Source: an uncultured Chlamydiae bacterium (lineage in GTDB: Bacteria; Chlamydiota; Chlamydiia; Chlamydiales; CALBHK01). Taken from it: DNA of 8,035 nucleotides. The DNA lies in contig CALBHK010000448.1 of the NCBI GenBank assembly GCA_937894565.1, positions 1 to 8,035 of the forward strand, given 5' to 3'. Within the stretch, counting starts at the first letter, position 1, and the number at the start of each line of letters is the position of its first letter. The notes beneath the pieces are model-generated. The model ran no database searches, had not been told where the DNA came from, and saw only the letters and a program-made list of their open reading frames with translations. A program made the position numbers and the translations under genes. This document shows, in pieces, positions 1-6,508 of this stretch.

Positions 1-56
1 CCGTACGCACGGTTCTGTGAGAGGACGAGGCCTCACGGCCTCTCCTACTCGGCAAT
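1..56 (+). mobile_element. 3' end of a group II intron (domain V distal strand and domain VI)
   Basis: Positions 7-15 read GCACGGTTC, matching the conserved 3' strand of group II intron domain V; its 5' strand lies outside the window. Domain VI folds cleanly. GAG 19-21 pairs with CTC 48-50, AGG 22-24 with CCT 44-46, and GAGGCC 27-32 with GGCCTC 37-42, around a TCAC loop (33-36). A47 is left as the single bulged adenosine, the expected branch point, in the context CCTACTC typical of bacterial introns. The 3' splice site is probably near 53-56. AT at 55-56 fits the usual AY ending, but the exact boundary is inferred. No reverse transcriptase (maturase) coding is in view; if present it would lie upstream. 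The intron lies on the + strand and ends about 97 bases before the next start codon. It could be intact, or only a degenerate tail. Confidence 0.8.
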
Positions 57-88
57 TGTACAAAGTCGAGTTGCTAAGAAATATTATC

Positions 89-118
89 TTAATTAAAAAT
101 TAATAGACGTGTTATAAA
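89..118 (+). promoter_or_regulatory. Possible promoter of the 178-codon gene
   Basis: TATAAA at 113-118 resembles a -10 box. The best -35 at acceptable spacing is TTAATT at 89-94, with an 18-base spacer, which is a weak match to TTGACA. Transcription would start near 125, giving a leader of about 28 bases before the ATG. The AT-only inverted repeat at 89-103 overlaps the proposed -35. Confidence is low because the surrounding DNA is very AT-rich and many such matches are expected by chance. Confidence 0.3.
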
Positions 119-138
119 TTTCAAGGAAACCAAATCAG

Positions 139-146
139 AAGGAGGT
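139..146 (+). promoter_or_regulatory. Near-perfect Shine-Dalgarno site
   Basis: AAGGAGGT lies six bases before the ATG at 153. It is the complete anti-16S complement, and no other gene in the window has anything comparable. It fixes the start codon and suggests strong translation. Confidence 0.9.
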
Positions 147-152
147 TTTCAT

Positions 153-689
153 ATGACTAAAATTGTTAACGGATCTAATTTGCCAAACGGATCTAGCGTA
201 GCTGGTTCTAGCGTAGCTGGTGGTTTGACTGCAGTTATTTGTGCTAAAAAAGCACTAGGAATGGGAATTGGGGCTGTTGTTTCTCTAATCACATTTTCTC
301 CATTGGCAGCTGTTGGATTGGCTGTAGGTGCTGTTACTTTTGCATTTTTTGCTAAAGAAGCTGTCGTTGTAGCCAAAAAAATGGCTAGCGGAGAAGGAGA
401 GAAATCTTTTGTTCAATTCTTTAAAGAATACGCTACATCTATCATGAAGACTGTAAAAAATGTCTTCGAAGCTATCTCTAATAAAGTAAAACCTTTATTT
501 AATCGCTCTAAAGAAGAAATCGTGGACAATCTTCCAGATTTAAGTAACGTAAAAAATAAAGTTGTAAATGGATTTATTACTGCTGTAGAAGGCCTACAAA
601 GCAATCTATATCCTAAGGCTGAAGAGTATGGTTATAATGGAATCAGCGACTCTCTATATAACGAAACTTTTGTGAATAACCAAAACTAG
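153..689 (+). CDS. Putative double-membrane-span (Inc-like) protein, 178 aa
   Basis: I do not recognise this protein as a named family. The N-terminus is rich in Gly, Ser and Asn and contains the tandem repeat SSVAG-SSVAG (residues 14-23). Two closely spaced hydrophobic stretches follow, roughly residues 25-48 and 50-73. They are separated by only a proline-marked turn (P50) and would form a membrane hairpin. The rest, about 77-178, is hydrophilic and mostly helical, with Lys/Glu-rich segments and an Asn-rich end. This paired hydrophobic lobe is the defining trait of chlamydial inclusion-membrane (Inc) proteins, which are type III secreted and inserted into the host vacuole membrane. No cleavable signal peptide is evident, which agrees with that idea but does not prove it. 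The gene is monocistronic, between an intron end and a strong terminator. Its codons favour A/T endings, and with the strong ribosome site this suggests high expression. A small bacterial inner-membrane protein is the alternative. Confidence 0.85.
   Translation: MTKIVNGSNLPNGSSVAGSSVAGGLTAVICAKKALGMGIGAVVSLITFSPLAAVGLAVGAVTFAFFAKEAVVVAKKMASGEGEKSFVQFFKEYATSIMKTVKNVFEAISNKVKPLFNRSKEEIVDNLPDLSNVKNKVVNGFITAVEGLQSNLYPKAEEYGYNGISDSLYNETFVNNQN
192..221 (+). repeat. Perfect 15-bp tandem duplication inside the first gene
   Basis: TCTAGCGTAGCTGGT occurs at 192-206 and again, identically, at 207-221. It adds five codons in frame (SSVAG) to the protein's N-terminal segment. Identity at every base, including third positions, points to a recent slippage duplication. 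Confidence 0.95.
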
Positions 690-704
690 TTTTGTTGTTT
701 TATT

Positions 705-743
705 AGAGAGGAAAAGAAGCGTTGTCTTCTTTTCCTCTTTTTT
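705..743 (+). terminator. Strong rho-independent terminator
   Basis: A perfect 13-bp stem (707-719 with 726-738) closes a six-base loop CGTTGT and is followed by a run of Ts from 738 to 743. The stem extends by two more A-U or G-U pairs into the T run. It starts 15 bases after the stop codon of the 178-codon gene. It should isolate that gene from the tsaD operon. Confidence 0.95.
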
Positions 744-748
744 CTTTC

Positions 749-777
749 TTGTCTATATCTTCTTTTTCCACTAAAAT
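749..777 (+). promoter_or_regulatory. Promoter of the tsaD operon (sigma-70 type)
   Basis: TTGTCT at 749-754 (4 of 6 matches to TTGACA) and TAAAAT at 772-777 (5 of 6 matches to TATAAT) are separated by the optimal 17 bases. Transcription would start near 784, leaving a leader of about 20 bases before the tsaD ATG. The position directly after the upstream terminator, where a new transcription unit must begin, supports the call. Confidence 0.65.
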
Positions 778-803
778 ACCTTATTAAAACAACAGAGTGC
801 ACT

Positions 804-1829
804 ATGTTAGTTCTGGGAATTGAATCTACCTGCGATGAGACCGCATTCGCCGTTGTTCGAGAGGGTAAAGAAATCCTTTCCAATGTTATTGCCTCGCAAA
901 TTGATGTACAGAGCGAATTTGGCGGCGTAGTTCCTGAATTGGCTGCCAGGCGTCATGTCGACGCACTCACGCCCTTATTAGAGCAAAGCTTGCAAGAGGC
1001 TAACGTCTCTTTAAATGAAATTGATCTCATTGCAGTGGCGTATGGGCCTGGATTAATTGGTCCTCTGACTATCGGTGTGACTGCTGCCAAAGCGCTCGCC
1101 TTATCCATTCAAAAACCTTTTGTTGGCGTTAATCATATTGAGGCCCATCTATATGGGGCGATTATGTCATCAGATGAACCCGTTGAGTTTCCCGCTTTGG
1201 GGGTTGTCATTAGCGGGGGGCATACAGCGCTTGTTCTGATGCATGGCATAGGTCGCTATTCTCTTATTGGCCAGAGTGTGGATGATGCCATTGGAGAGGC
1301 TTTTGATAAAGTAGCGCGCATCTTAAGGTTGCCCTATCCGGGGGGGCCAGAAATTGAAAAACTAGCAGCTATTGGGGATGCTCATCGTTATCCCTTTAAA
1401 GCAGGAAGGGTTAAAGATGCCCCGCTCTCTTTTTCTTTTAGCGGTCTTAAAACATCCGTGCTTTACACTGTAAATGGACAAAATATTTCGCAATCCAGAG
1501 GTTTAGAGCTCAACACACAAGAGATATGCGATGTGGCCGCCTCTTTTCAACTGGCAGCTTTAATGGATATTGTAGAAAAATCCCTCGCCGCAGCCCGTTT
1601 GCATGGATTAACTACTCTTGTTTTAGGGGGCGGCGTGACCAATAATCAGAAGCTGCGAGAATTTTTTACTCAAGCGAATCCGAATATGCGTTATTGCTGG
1701 CCTAGTAAAGGCTTGAGTGTTGATAATGCAGCGATGATTGCGGGCCTTGGCTACCACTGCTTCTTAAATAGAGGAGAAGGAGATGCTTATGATTTGGAAG
1801 CTAAAACATGCATTCCTTTTGGAGTTTAA
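804..1829 (+). CDS. tsaD: tRNA N6-threonylcarbamoyladenosine transferase TsaD
   Basis: TsaD (formerly Gcp/YgjD) transfers the threonylcarbamoyl group from TC-AMP to A37 of tRNAs that read ANN codons, giving t6A. It works in the cytoplasm with TsaB and TsaE, and TsaC/Sua5 makes the substrate; none of these partners is in the window. The 341 residues are full length for the family. Visible ASKHA-fold and family motifs are GIESTCDET (5-13), the metal-binding HIEAH (H111 and H115), SGGHT, SFSGLKT, the glycine-rich VLGGGVTNN and the C-terminal SVDNAAMIA with metal ligand D307. The start at 804 places the GIESTCDET motif at the usual distance from the N-terminus. Its ribosome site is poor (AGAG at 794-797). 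It is the first gene of the six-gene block, and the stop is almost contiguous with rnhC. All key residues are present, so it should be active. Confidence 0.97.
   Translation: MLVLGIESTCDETAFAVVREGKEILSNVIASQIDVQSEFGGVVPELAARRHVDALTPLLEQSLQEANVSLNEIDLIAVAYGPGLIGPLTIGVTAAKALALSIQKPFVGVNHIEAHLYGAIMSSDEPVEFPALGVVISGGHTALVLMHGIGRYSLIGQSVDDAIGEAFDKVARILRLPYPGGPEIEKLAAIGDAHRYPFKAGRVKDAPLSFSFSGLKTSVLYTVNGQNISQSRGLELNTQEICDVAASFQLAALMDIVEKSLAAARLHGLTTLVLGGGVTNNQKLREFFTQANPNMRYCWPSKGLSVDNAAMIAGLGYHCFLNRGEGDAYDLEAKTCIPFGV
1821..1824 (+). promoter_or_regulatory. Shine-Dalgarno site deciding the rnhC start
   Basis: GGAG lies inside the last codons of tsaD. It is eight bases before ATG 1833 but only five before the in-frame TTG at 1830. 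The spacing and the better codon both favour the ATG. Confidence 0.6.
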
Positions 1830-1832
1830 TTG

Positions 1833-2735
1833 ATGGGTTCTCCTTTTGTTGCAAATTTAACTGCTTCCCAAGCTGCTTTATTAAAAGAGAGACTTTTAGA
1901 TAAGGGATTCGAGCTTAAAAAACCGCCTTACACTCTTTTTCAAGCAGTGGGAGAAGGCGTCTCTTGTACAGTCTATTTATCGGGTAAAGTAGTGGTTCAG
2001 GGAAAAGCTTCTAAAGAGTTTATCGAATTTTTTTTAGAGCCTGAGTTTCTCTTTAAGCAGGGAGATTTATTTGAAACGGTCAAACTTCCTTTTGCTAATC
2101 AAGCTCATATGGGATCGGATGAATCAGGCAAGGGTGATTTTGTAGGCCCTCTTTGTGTGGTAGCGTTCTATGCAAACCAAGAAGATTTAATTAAATTGCA
2201 AAGCATGGGGGTGCGCGATTCAAAAACTTTAGATGCACGCTCCATTGGTTTATTAGCCAAGCAATTGAGAAGCGAATTTACGTATCACGCCGTGATTTTA
2301 AAACCAGAAAAATACAATGAACTCTACGCCTCTTTTAAAAACTTGAATAAATTATTGGCCTGGGCCCATTGCGCAGCCATTAGACAATTGGTGGAAAAAA
2401 CAGGCTGTCACAAAATTCTTATCGATAAATTTGCCCATGAAAGTGTGATGAAAATAGCTTTTGGGAAAGAATATGCAGAATTAGAGATTGTTCAGCAGAC
2501 AAAAGCAGAGGCCGATTTAGTTGTGGCAGCAGCATCCATTCTAGCCCGACAATACTTTGTAGAAGGTATGCAGGATCTCTTTAAGCGCACGGGGATTGAT
2601 TTGAAAAAAGGGGGCGGTAGCGGCGCCACCCATTCTGTGCAGCTCTTTGTTAATAAATATGGCGCCCAGCATCTTAAACATGTCGTAAAAATGCACTTTA
2701 AAAATCTTGACGAAATTAGCATTTGCGAGAAATGA
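1833..2735 (+). CDS. rnhC: Ribonuclease HIII
   Basis: RNase HIII cuts the RNA strand of RNA/DNA hybrids in the cytoplasm and helps remove primers, R-loops and misincorporated ribonucleotides. The 300 residues have the two-part family layout. An N-terminal TBP-like substrate-binding domain (about 1-85) precedes a catalytic RNase H domain opening with GSDESGKGDFVGPL (94-107). The acidic quartet is visible as D96 and E97, D198 in ILIDKF, and E226 in TKAEADL. The Glu at the fourth position, together with the GKG signature, separates HIII from HII. VAAASILAR (231-239) is also conserved. A TTG three bases upstream could give a 301-residue form, but ATG 1833 is better placed after GGAG. The gene follows tsaD by 3 bp and is probably translated from the same message. 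Family membership is certain from the motifs. Confidence 0.95.
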   Translation: MGSPFVANLTASQAALLKERLLDKGFELKKPPYTLFQAVGEGVSCTVYLSGKVVVQGKASKEFIEFFLEPEFLFKQGDLFETVKLPFANQAHMGSDESGKGDFVGPLCVVAFYANQEDLIKLQSMGVRDSKTLDARSIGLLAKQLRSEFTYHAVILKPEKYNELYASFKNLNKLLAWAHCAAIRQLVEKTGCHKILIDKFAHESVMKIAFGKEYAELEIVQQTKAEADLVVAAASILARQYFVEGMQDLFKRTGIDLKKGGGSGATHSVQLFVNKYGAQHLKHVVKMHFKNLDEISICEK

Positions 2736-2752
2736 TAGGAGAAAGAGGAAAT

Positions 2753-3169
2753 ATGCCAATACGCACTAAAATTCTTGTGACTATAGGTTTAGTGGCTTTA
2801 AGCGTTGCTTTTCTGCTTAAATTTTTTGAGCCGCCCCAAGAGAATTTTCGCTTAGAAAAAAATAGGGTCTATTTCATTGAGGCCACGTATGACACTGCGC
2901 CTTATACTTTAAATTATAACCAACAAATCCAGGTTGTTTCGGCTCTTAACACTGCTAACCCCACAGATCTTAGAAGCAGCCAGCCATTTAAAGTTAACCA
3001 ATTGATTATCGGTCTATTTGATGAGAAAAAAATCGTTGTCCATTGCTATTTAAAAGATGAAAATTTATTGATGCAGACGGATTTTTGGAATGCGGGAGAG
3101 TGGCTCATTCCAACAGATCTCTTACTAAAAAATACTTTAATTAAAGCTGTTACCCCTAATGAGCCATGA
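2753..3169 (+). CDS. Small membrane-anchored protein of unknown function, 138 aa
   Basis: I recognise no family. After a basic N-terminus (MPIRTK) comes one hydrophobic segment, residues 7-22, ending in KFF. This suits an uncleaved signal anchor with the rest outside the cytoplasm. The remaining ~110 residues mix short beta-prone stretches (VYFIEATY, IIGLFDEKKIVVHCYL) with polar turns and look like a small globular domain. I chose ATG 2753 because it follows AGGAGAAAGAGGAA and puts the anchor at the very N-terminus. ATG 2732 (overlapping the rnhC stop as ATGA) and TTG 2723 are in-frame alternatives that would add 7 or 10 polar residues. The stop overlaps the recN start by four bases, so the two are probably translationally coupled. 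No function can be read from the context: its neighbours act on DNA, whereas this protein appears to face the envelope. Confidence 0.8.
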   Translation: MPIRTKILVTIGLVALSVAFLLKFFEPPQENFRLEKNRVYFIEATYDTAPYTLNYNQQIQVVSALNTANPTDLRSSQPFKVNQLIIGLFDEKKIVVHCYLKDENLLMQTDFWNAGEWLIPTDLLLKNTLIKAVTPNEP

Positions 3170-4731
3170 TTAGTGAGCTGCGCATCCAAAATCTTGTGCT
3201 TGTTTCGCAAGCAATTCTTCCTTTAGGCAAGGGTTTTAATGTCATTACAGGCGAGACTGGGGCTGGAAAATCAGCTGTTTTAGCTGCGCTTTCTCTCGTT
3301 TTAGGGGGACGTAGCGATCTCCAACTGATTCGTAAAGGGGAGATAGTAGCTTGCGCAGAGATTTCTCTTGAGTTGGCAATGGAACATCCTCTTTTCGCTA
3401 AACTTGAAGAGTGGGGAATCCCAACAGGGAGTGATGGAGAAGTAGTCATTAGACGAGAATTAAAGAAACAGGGCAAATCACGCGCTTTTGTGAATGATTT
3501 TTCTGTTCAGTTAACAACCCTTAAAGAGATAGGCTCTCTACTGGTTAATTTTGTGGGCCAGCACGCAAGTTTTGAGCTTCTTACTGTTGAAAAACAGGGG
3601 TTGTATTTGGATCTTTTTGCAGACCGCGGCATTCTCTATCACCGCTTTAGAAAAAAATGGGAGGCACTTAAAGAGTGCACGCGCCAACTTGAAGAGCTGC
3701 GGGGGGCAGAGGCTAAACGTATTAGAGAAATGGAGATGCTAAAACAACAAAGAGAAGAAATTGATGCAGCTGCGATTGTTGAGGGGGAAGAAGAGCTCCT
3801 ATTTGCCAAATATAGCGCCATGAGTGTCAATGAGGGAAATCAAGCCACTCTGCAAGCTCTTTCTCATCTATTTTCTGATCTGTCAAACGCTTTTTATCAG
3901 GCAAAGCGGCTTTGCAGTAGCCTTAAAGGTTCTTTTGATTTTATAGAAACAATGAATTCTTTGGAAAAAGAAGTAGGTGAATTATCTTATACAATTGAAC
4001 GCAACCTCTCTTTAAGAGAAGTGAAGCCTATCGAGATGCAAAAAGTAAATGAGCGTTTAACTCTGATCCACCGTTTAAACAAAAAATATAGTAATCCAAT
4101 TGTTTATAGAGAAAAAATAGAAAAAGAGCTTGATGAATTAAGTAAAACAGATGAGACAATTGAAGCTCTGGTCAAGGAACTTGCTCTTCTGGAATCTGAG
4201 GTGGACTTATTAGCTAAAGAGTTGTCTCAAAAGCGTCAAATCGCTGCAAAAGAGATGGCCCTTAAATTAAAAAATGGCTTACAATCTTTAAACATGCCCA
4301 AAGTAGAACTAGAGATTAAGCTTTTTTCTCAAACAAGAAATAGTTGGGGAGATGAAACAGTTGAATTCTTTATGACTCCTAATACCGGAGAAGATCAGGT
4401 AGCTGTAAAAAGTTGCGCTAGCGGAGGGGAGCTAGCGCGTTTAATGCTTGTTTTACAAGAGCTTTTATCCGGAAAAGACGAAATTTTAGTTTTTGATGAA
4501 ATTGATGCCAACATTGGCGGACAGACTGCCAATGCAGTGGGAAAGAAGCTGCGCGAAATTGGAGAGCAATGCCAGGTGATTTGTATTACTCATTTCTCGC
4601 AAGTGGCAAGTCTTGCCCACCATCATATTCAGATAGAGAAGCGAGAAGAAGACGAGAGAACAATGACAATCATTTGCCAGTTGGACGGAGAGACTAGAGA
4701 AAGAGAATTACTGCGCATGCAAGGAAAATAG
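3166..4731 (+). CDS. recN: DNA repair protein RecN
   Basis: RecN is an SMC-like ATPase that acts early in recombinational repair of double-strand breaks, holding DNA ends for RecA-dependent repair on the nucleoid. The N-terminal half-ATPase contains Walker A GETGAGKS (29-36). The central region (roughly 150-370) is charged, Leu/Glu/Lys-rich and predicted to form coiled-coil arms. The C-terminal half carries the ABC signature SGGELARLM (S419-E422 core) and Walker B ILVFDEID with D444 and E445. This is followed by the family-typical GGQTANAVGKKL and a D-loop/switch His in ITHFSQVA. At 521 residues it is slightly shorter than the ~550 of E. coli or Bacillus RecN, probably through shorter coiled coils. 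No Shine-Dalgarno is visible. The ATGA overlap with the upstream gene indicates coupled translation. Confidence 0.96.
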   Translation: MISELRIQNLVLVSQAILPLGKGFNVITGETGAGKSAVLAALSLVLGGRSDLQLIRKGEIVACAEISLELAMEHPLFAKLEEWGIPTGSDGEVVIRRELKKQGKSRAFVNDFSVQLTTLKEIGSLLVNFVGQHASFELLTVEKQGLYLDLFADRGILYHRFRKKWEALKECTRQLEELRGAEAKRIREMEMLKQQREEIDAAAIVEGEEELLFAKYSAMSVNEGNQATLQALSHLFSDLSNAFYQAKRLCSSLKGSFDFIETMNSLEKEVGELSYTIERNLSLREVKPIEMQKVNERLTLIHRLNKKYSNPIVYREKIEKELDELSKTDETIEALVKELALLESEVDLLAKELSQKRQIAAKEMALKLKNGLQSLNMPKVELEIKLFSQTRNSWGDETVEFFMTPNTGEDQVAVKSCASGGELARLMLVLQELLSGKDEILVFDEIDANIGGQTANAVGKKLREIGEQCQVICITHFSQVASLAHHHIQIEKREEDERTMTIICQLDGETRERELLRMQGK

Positions 4732-4750
4732 GATTAGAAAAAATAGTATT

Positions 4751-6508
4751 ATGTTCAAAAAAGAGAGCTTGGAAATTTTAAAGCAGAGGATTAACCTTGT
4801 AGAGGTTTTAGAGCCCTACTTGGAGCTTAAAGCTTCCGGCAGCACCTATAAAGGGTTATGTCCTTTTCACGATGAAAAAACGCCCTCTTTTACTGTGCAA
4901 AAAGGAGATGGCTGCTACCATTGTTTTGGTTGCGGAGCCCATGGAGATGCTATTGAATTTCTAATGAATCATCAGCAGATGAGTTTCTCTGAAGCCGTAG
5001 AAAACTTAGCCGCACGCTATAGTGTGCATCTGGAAAAAGTTGAGGGAGAGGAAAAAGGTCCGAATAAAAAAAGATTGCAAGAGGCCCTCTATCAAGCTGC
5101 TGCTTATTACCACTCTATTCTTTTAAATACTCAAGAGGGGCAAGAAGCGCTTGCATATCTTGCCAAACGCGGGGTAGATCAAGAGTTCATTAAACGATTC
5201 ATGATCGGTTATGCTCCTAAACGTAGCTCTTTAACAGCGCTTTTGAAAGAAAAAGGGTTTGATGACCAGGTCTTGTTAGATTGTGCTCTACTAAGAAAAG
5301 TGAATAATTCTATTTTTGATTTTTTTGGCGAACGTATTACCTTTCCTATTCATAATGCTCAAGGCGCCGTTGTTGGTTTTTCGGCTAGAAAAATACGCGA
5401 AGAGGTTTATGGGGGCAAATATATAAACACTCCAGAAACGGCTGTTTTTAAAAAATCCCACATTCTCTTTGGATTGCATGAGTGCCGTAAACGCATTGCC
5501 AAAGAAAAACAGGCCATTATTGTAGAAGGACAGTTAGACACTTTGAGGCTTATTTATGAGGGAATGGATTTTGTCGTGGCCGGACAGGGAACTGCTTTTG
5601 GAGAGGGACATGCGGAGCAGTTGCACAATTTGGGTGTACAGACGCTCTATTTGGCTTTTGATTCGGATGCGGCCGGTTTAGCTGCAGCTGAAAAAGTAGG
5701 GCATATTTTTCAGAAAAAGGGGATGGAGGTGTTTGTTGTGCCTATTCCTGTAGGGGCCGATCCGGATAGTTATGTTCAAAAAAAGGGGATTAAAGCATTT
5801 GAAAAACTGATGGAGCGTCGTGTAGATTATTTGACATTTTTAGTAAAAATGGCGCAAAAAACGCAAAACATGCTTTCTCCTGCTGTTAAAAATGCATTTG
5901 CAATGCAGGTGAGCAAACAGATACGTTCTTGGGATAATGAGGTGATGGTGCATGAAAGTTTGCGTAAGCTCTCTTTATTGTTAGAAGTGCCTCAAGAGAT
6001 GCTGGGCGTTGGTCACAAAGTGATTTCAAATACATATATCAAACATTCTGATACCGCAGGATTGCTAGACATTGACCCCGACTTAATTTTAGAGAGCGAT
6101 TGCTTGCGCTGGATGGTTAAAATGGGAGAATCACAACGCTACTTAATGGATTGGATCCGCTTAAACCTAAAACCCTCTCATTTTAGAAATAAAGCTGCCA
6201 AAGAGATTTTTGAACTGATTCTAACTTCTCAAGATAAGAGCTCAAGATTGGATCTCCATATGAGCTTGCAAACAGATGGGGCGCAGAAATTATTATTGGA
6301 TATCGATAGTAAATGGATTAATTTGGAACAGGCGCAAGTAGGCGTGCAGGATACCATTCAAAAGATTTTGGAAAGAGAGTGGATGCATCAAAGAGAGGCC
6401 ATTCGCATGCAGATCTTAAGCGGAAGCTGCAGTGATGATGAGGCGATGGGGTTAATGAAGCAGTTAGAGCAGATCAAAAACCAAAAACCTGTAGTAAGGA
6501 AACCCTGA
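4751..6508 (+). CDS. dnaG: DNA primase DnaG
   Basis: DnaG makes the RNA primers for Okazaki fragments and leading-strand starts, recruited by the DnaB helicase. The three expected parts are present in 585 residues, normal for the family. The N-terminal zinc-binding domain has a CHC2 motif with C37, H40, C58 and C61 (CPFHDEKTPSF, then CYHCFGCG). The central RNA-polymerase core includes RITFPIHNAQGAVVGFSAR and a TOPRIM fold with catalytic E259 (VEGQLD), D304 and D306 (DSDAAG). A helical C-terminal region, about 430-585, matches the position of the helicase-binding domain, which is always poorly conserved. EGQLD and DSDAAG replace the commoner EGYMD and DGDxAG, keeping the acidic residues. It starts 19 bp after recN with no good ribosome site and ends in a TGATG junction with the next gene. 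It is not followed by rpoD, unlike the usual primase-sigma operon. Confidence 0.97.
   Translation: MFKKESLEILKQRINLVEVLEPYLELKASGSTYKGLCPFHDEKTPSFTVQKGDGCYHCFGCGAHGDAIEFLMNHQQMSFSEAVENLAARYSVHLEKVEGEEKGPNKKRLQEALYQAAAYYHSILLNTQEGQEALAYLAKRGVDQEFIKRFMIGYAPKRSSLTALLKEKGFDDQVLLDCALLRKVNNSIFDFFGERITFPIHNAQGAVVGFSARKIREEVYGGKYINTPETAVFKKSHILFGLHECRKRIAKEKQAIIVEGQLDTLRLIYEGMDFVVAGQGTAFGEGHAEQLHNLGVQTLYLAFDSDAAGLAAAEKVGHIFQKKGMEVFVVPIPVGADPDSYVQKKGIKAFEKLMERRVDYLTFLVKMAQKTQNMLSPAVKNAFAMQVSKQIRSWDNEVMVHESLRKLSLLLEVPQEMLGVGHKVISNTYIKHSDTAGLLDIDPDLILESDCLRWMVKMGESQRYLMDWIRLNLKPSHFRNKAAKEIFELILTSQDKSSRLDLHMSLQTDGAQKLLLDIDSKWINLEQAQVGVQDTIQKILEREWMHQREAIRMQILSGSCSDDEAMGLMKQLEQIKNQKPVVRKP
6495..6500 (+). 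promoter_or_regulatory. Shine-Dalgarno site for the DCC-family gene
   Basis: TAAGGA, inside the end of dnaG, lies seven bases before the ATG at 6508. It supports the start that overlaps the dnaG stop codon by one base. Confidence 0.65.

Larger units (their letters stand above)
57..152 (+). other. AT-rich leader between intron end and first gene
   Basis: This stretch would be the 3' exon side of the intron plus the 5' region of the following gene. It holds an AT-only inverted repeat (TTAATT 89-94, AATTAA 98-103, loop AAA). A short open stretch at 58-96 ends in TAA and could be the tail of an interrupted reading frame, but it is too short to judge. Confidence 0.4.

Noticed and set aside
149..883. 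Open frames on the - strand opposite the first gene and the tsaD start (for example 413-604 and 686-883)
   Set aside because: They lie antisense to well-supported genes or across the terminator hairpin, lack ribosome sites, and give low-complexity or Arg/Lys-rich peptides.
1830..1832. TTG as the rnhC start
   Set aside because: It is only five bases from GGAG, and an ATG follows at once with better spacing.
2723..2752. Upstream TTG or ATG starts for the 138-residue membrane protein
   Set aside because: They lack a convincing ribosome site and would put polar residues before the signal anchor; ATG 2753 follows a purine-rich site.
2492..2759. Two - strand open frames over the end of rnhC
   Set aside because: They overlap the conserved VAAASILAR region of RNase HIII and show no recognisable protein features, so they are shadows.
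3156..3476. 106-codon - strand frame over the start of recN
   Set aside because: It is antisense to the Walker A region of recN; the Ser/Pro-rich composition is typical of a shadow frame.
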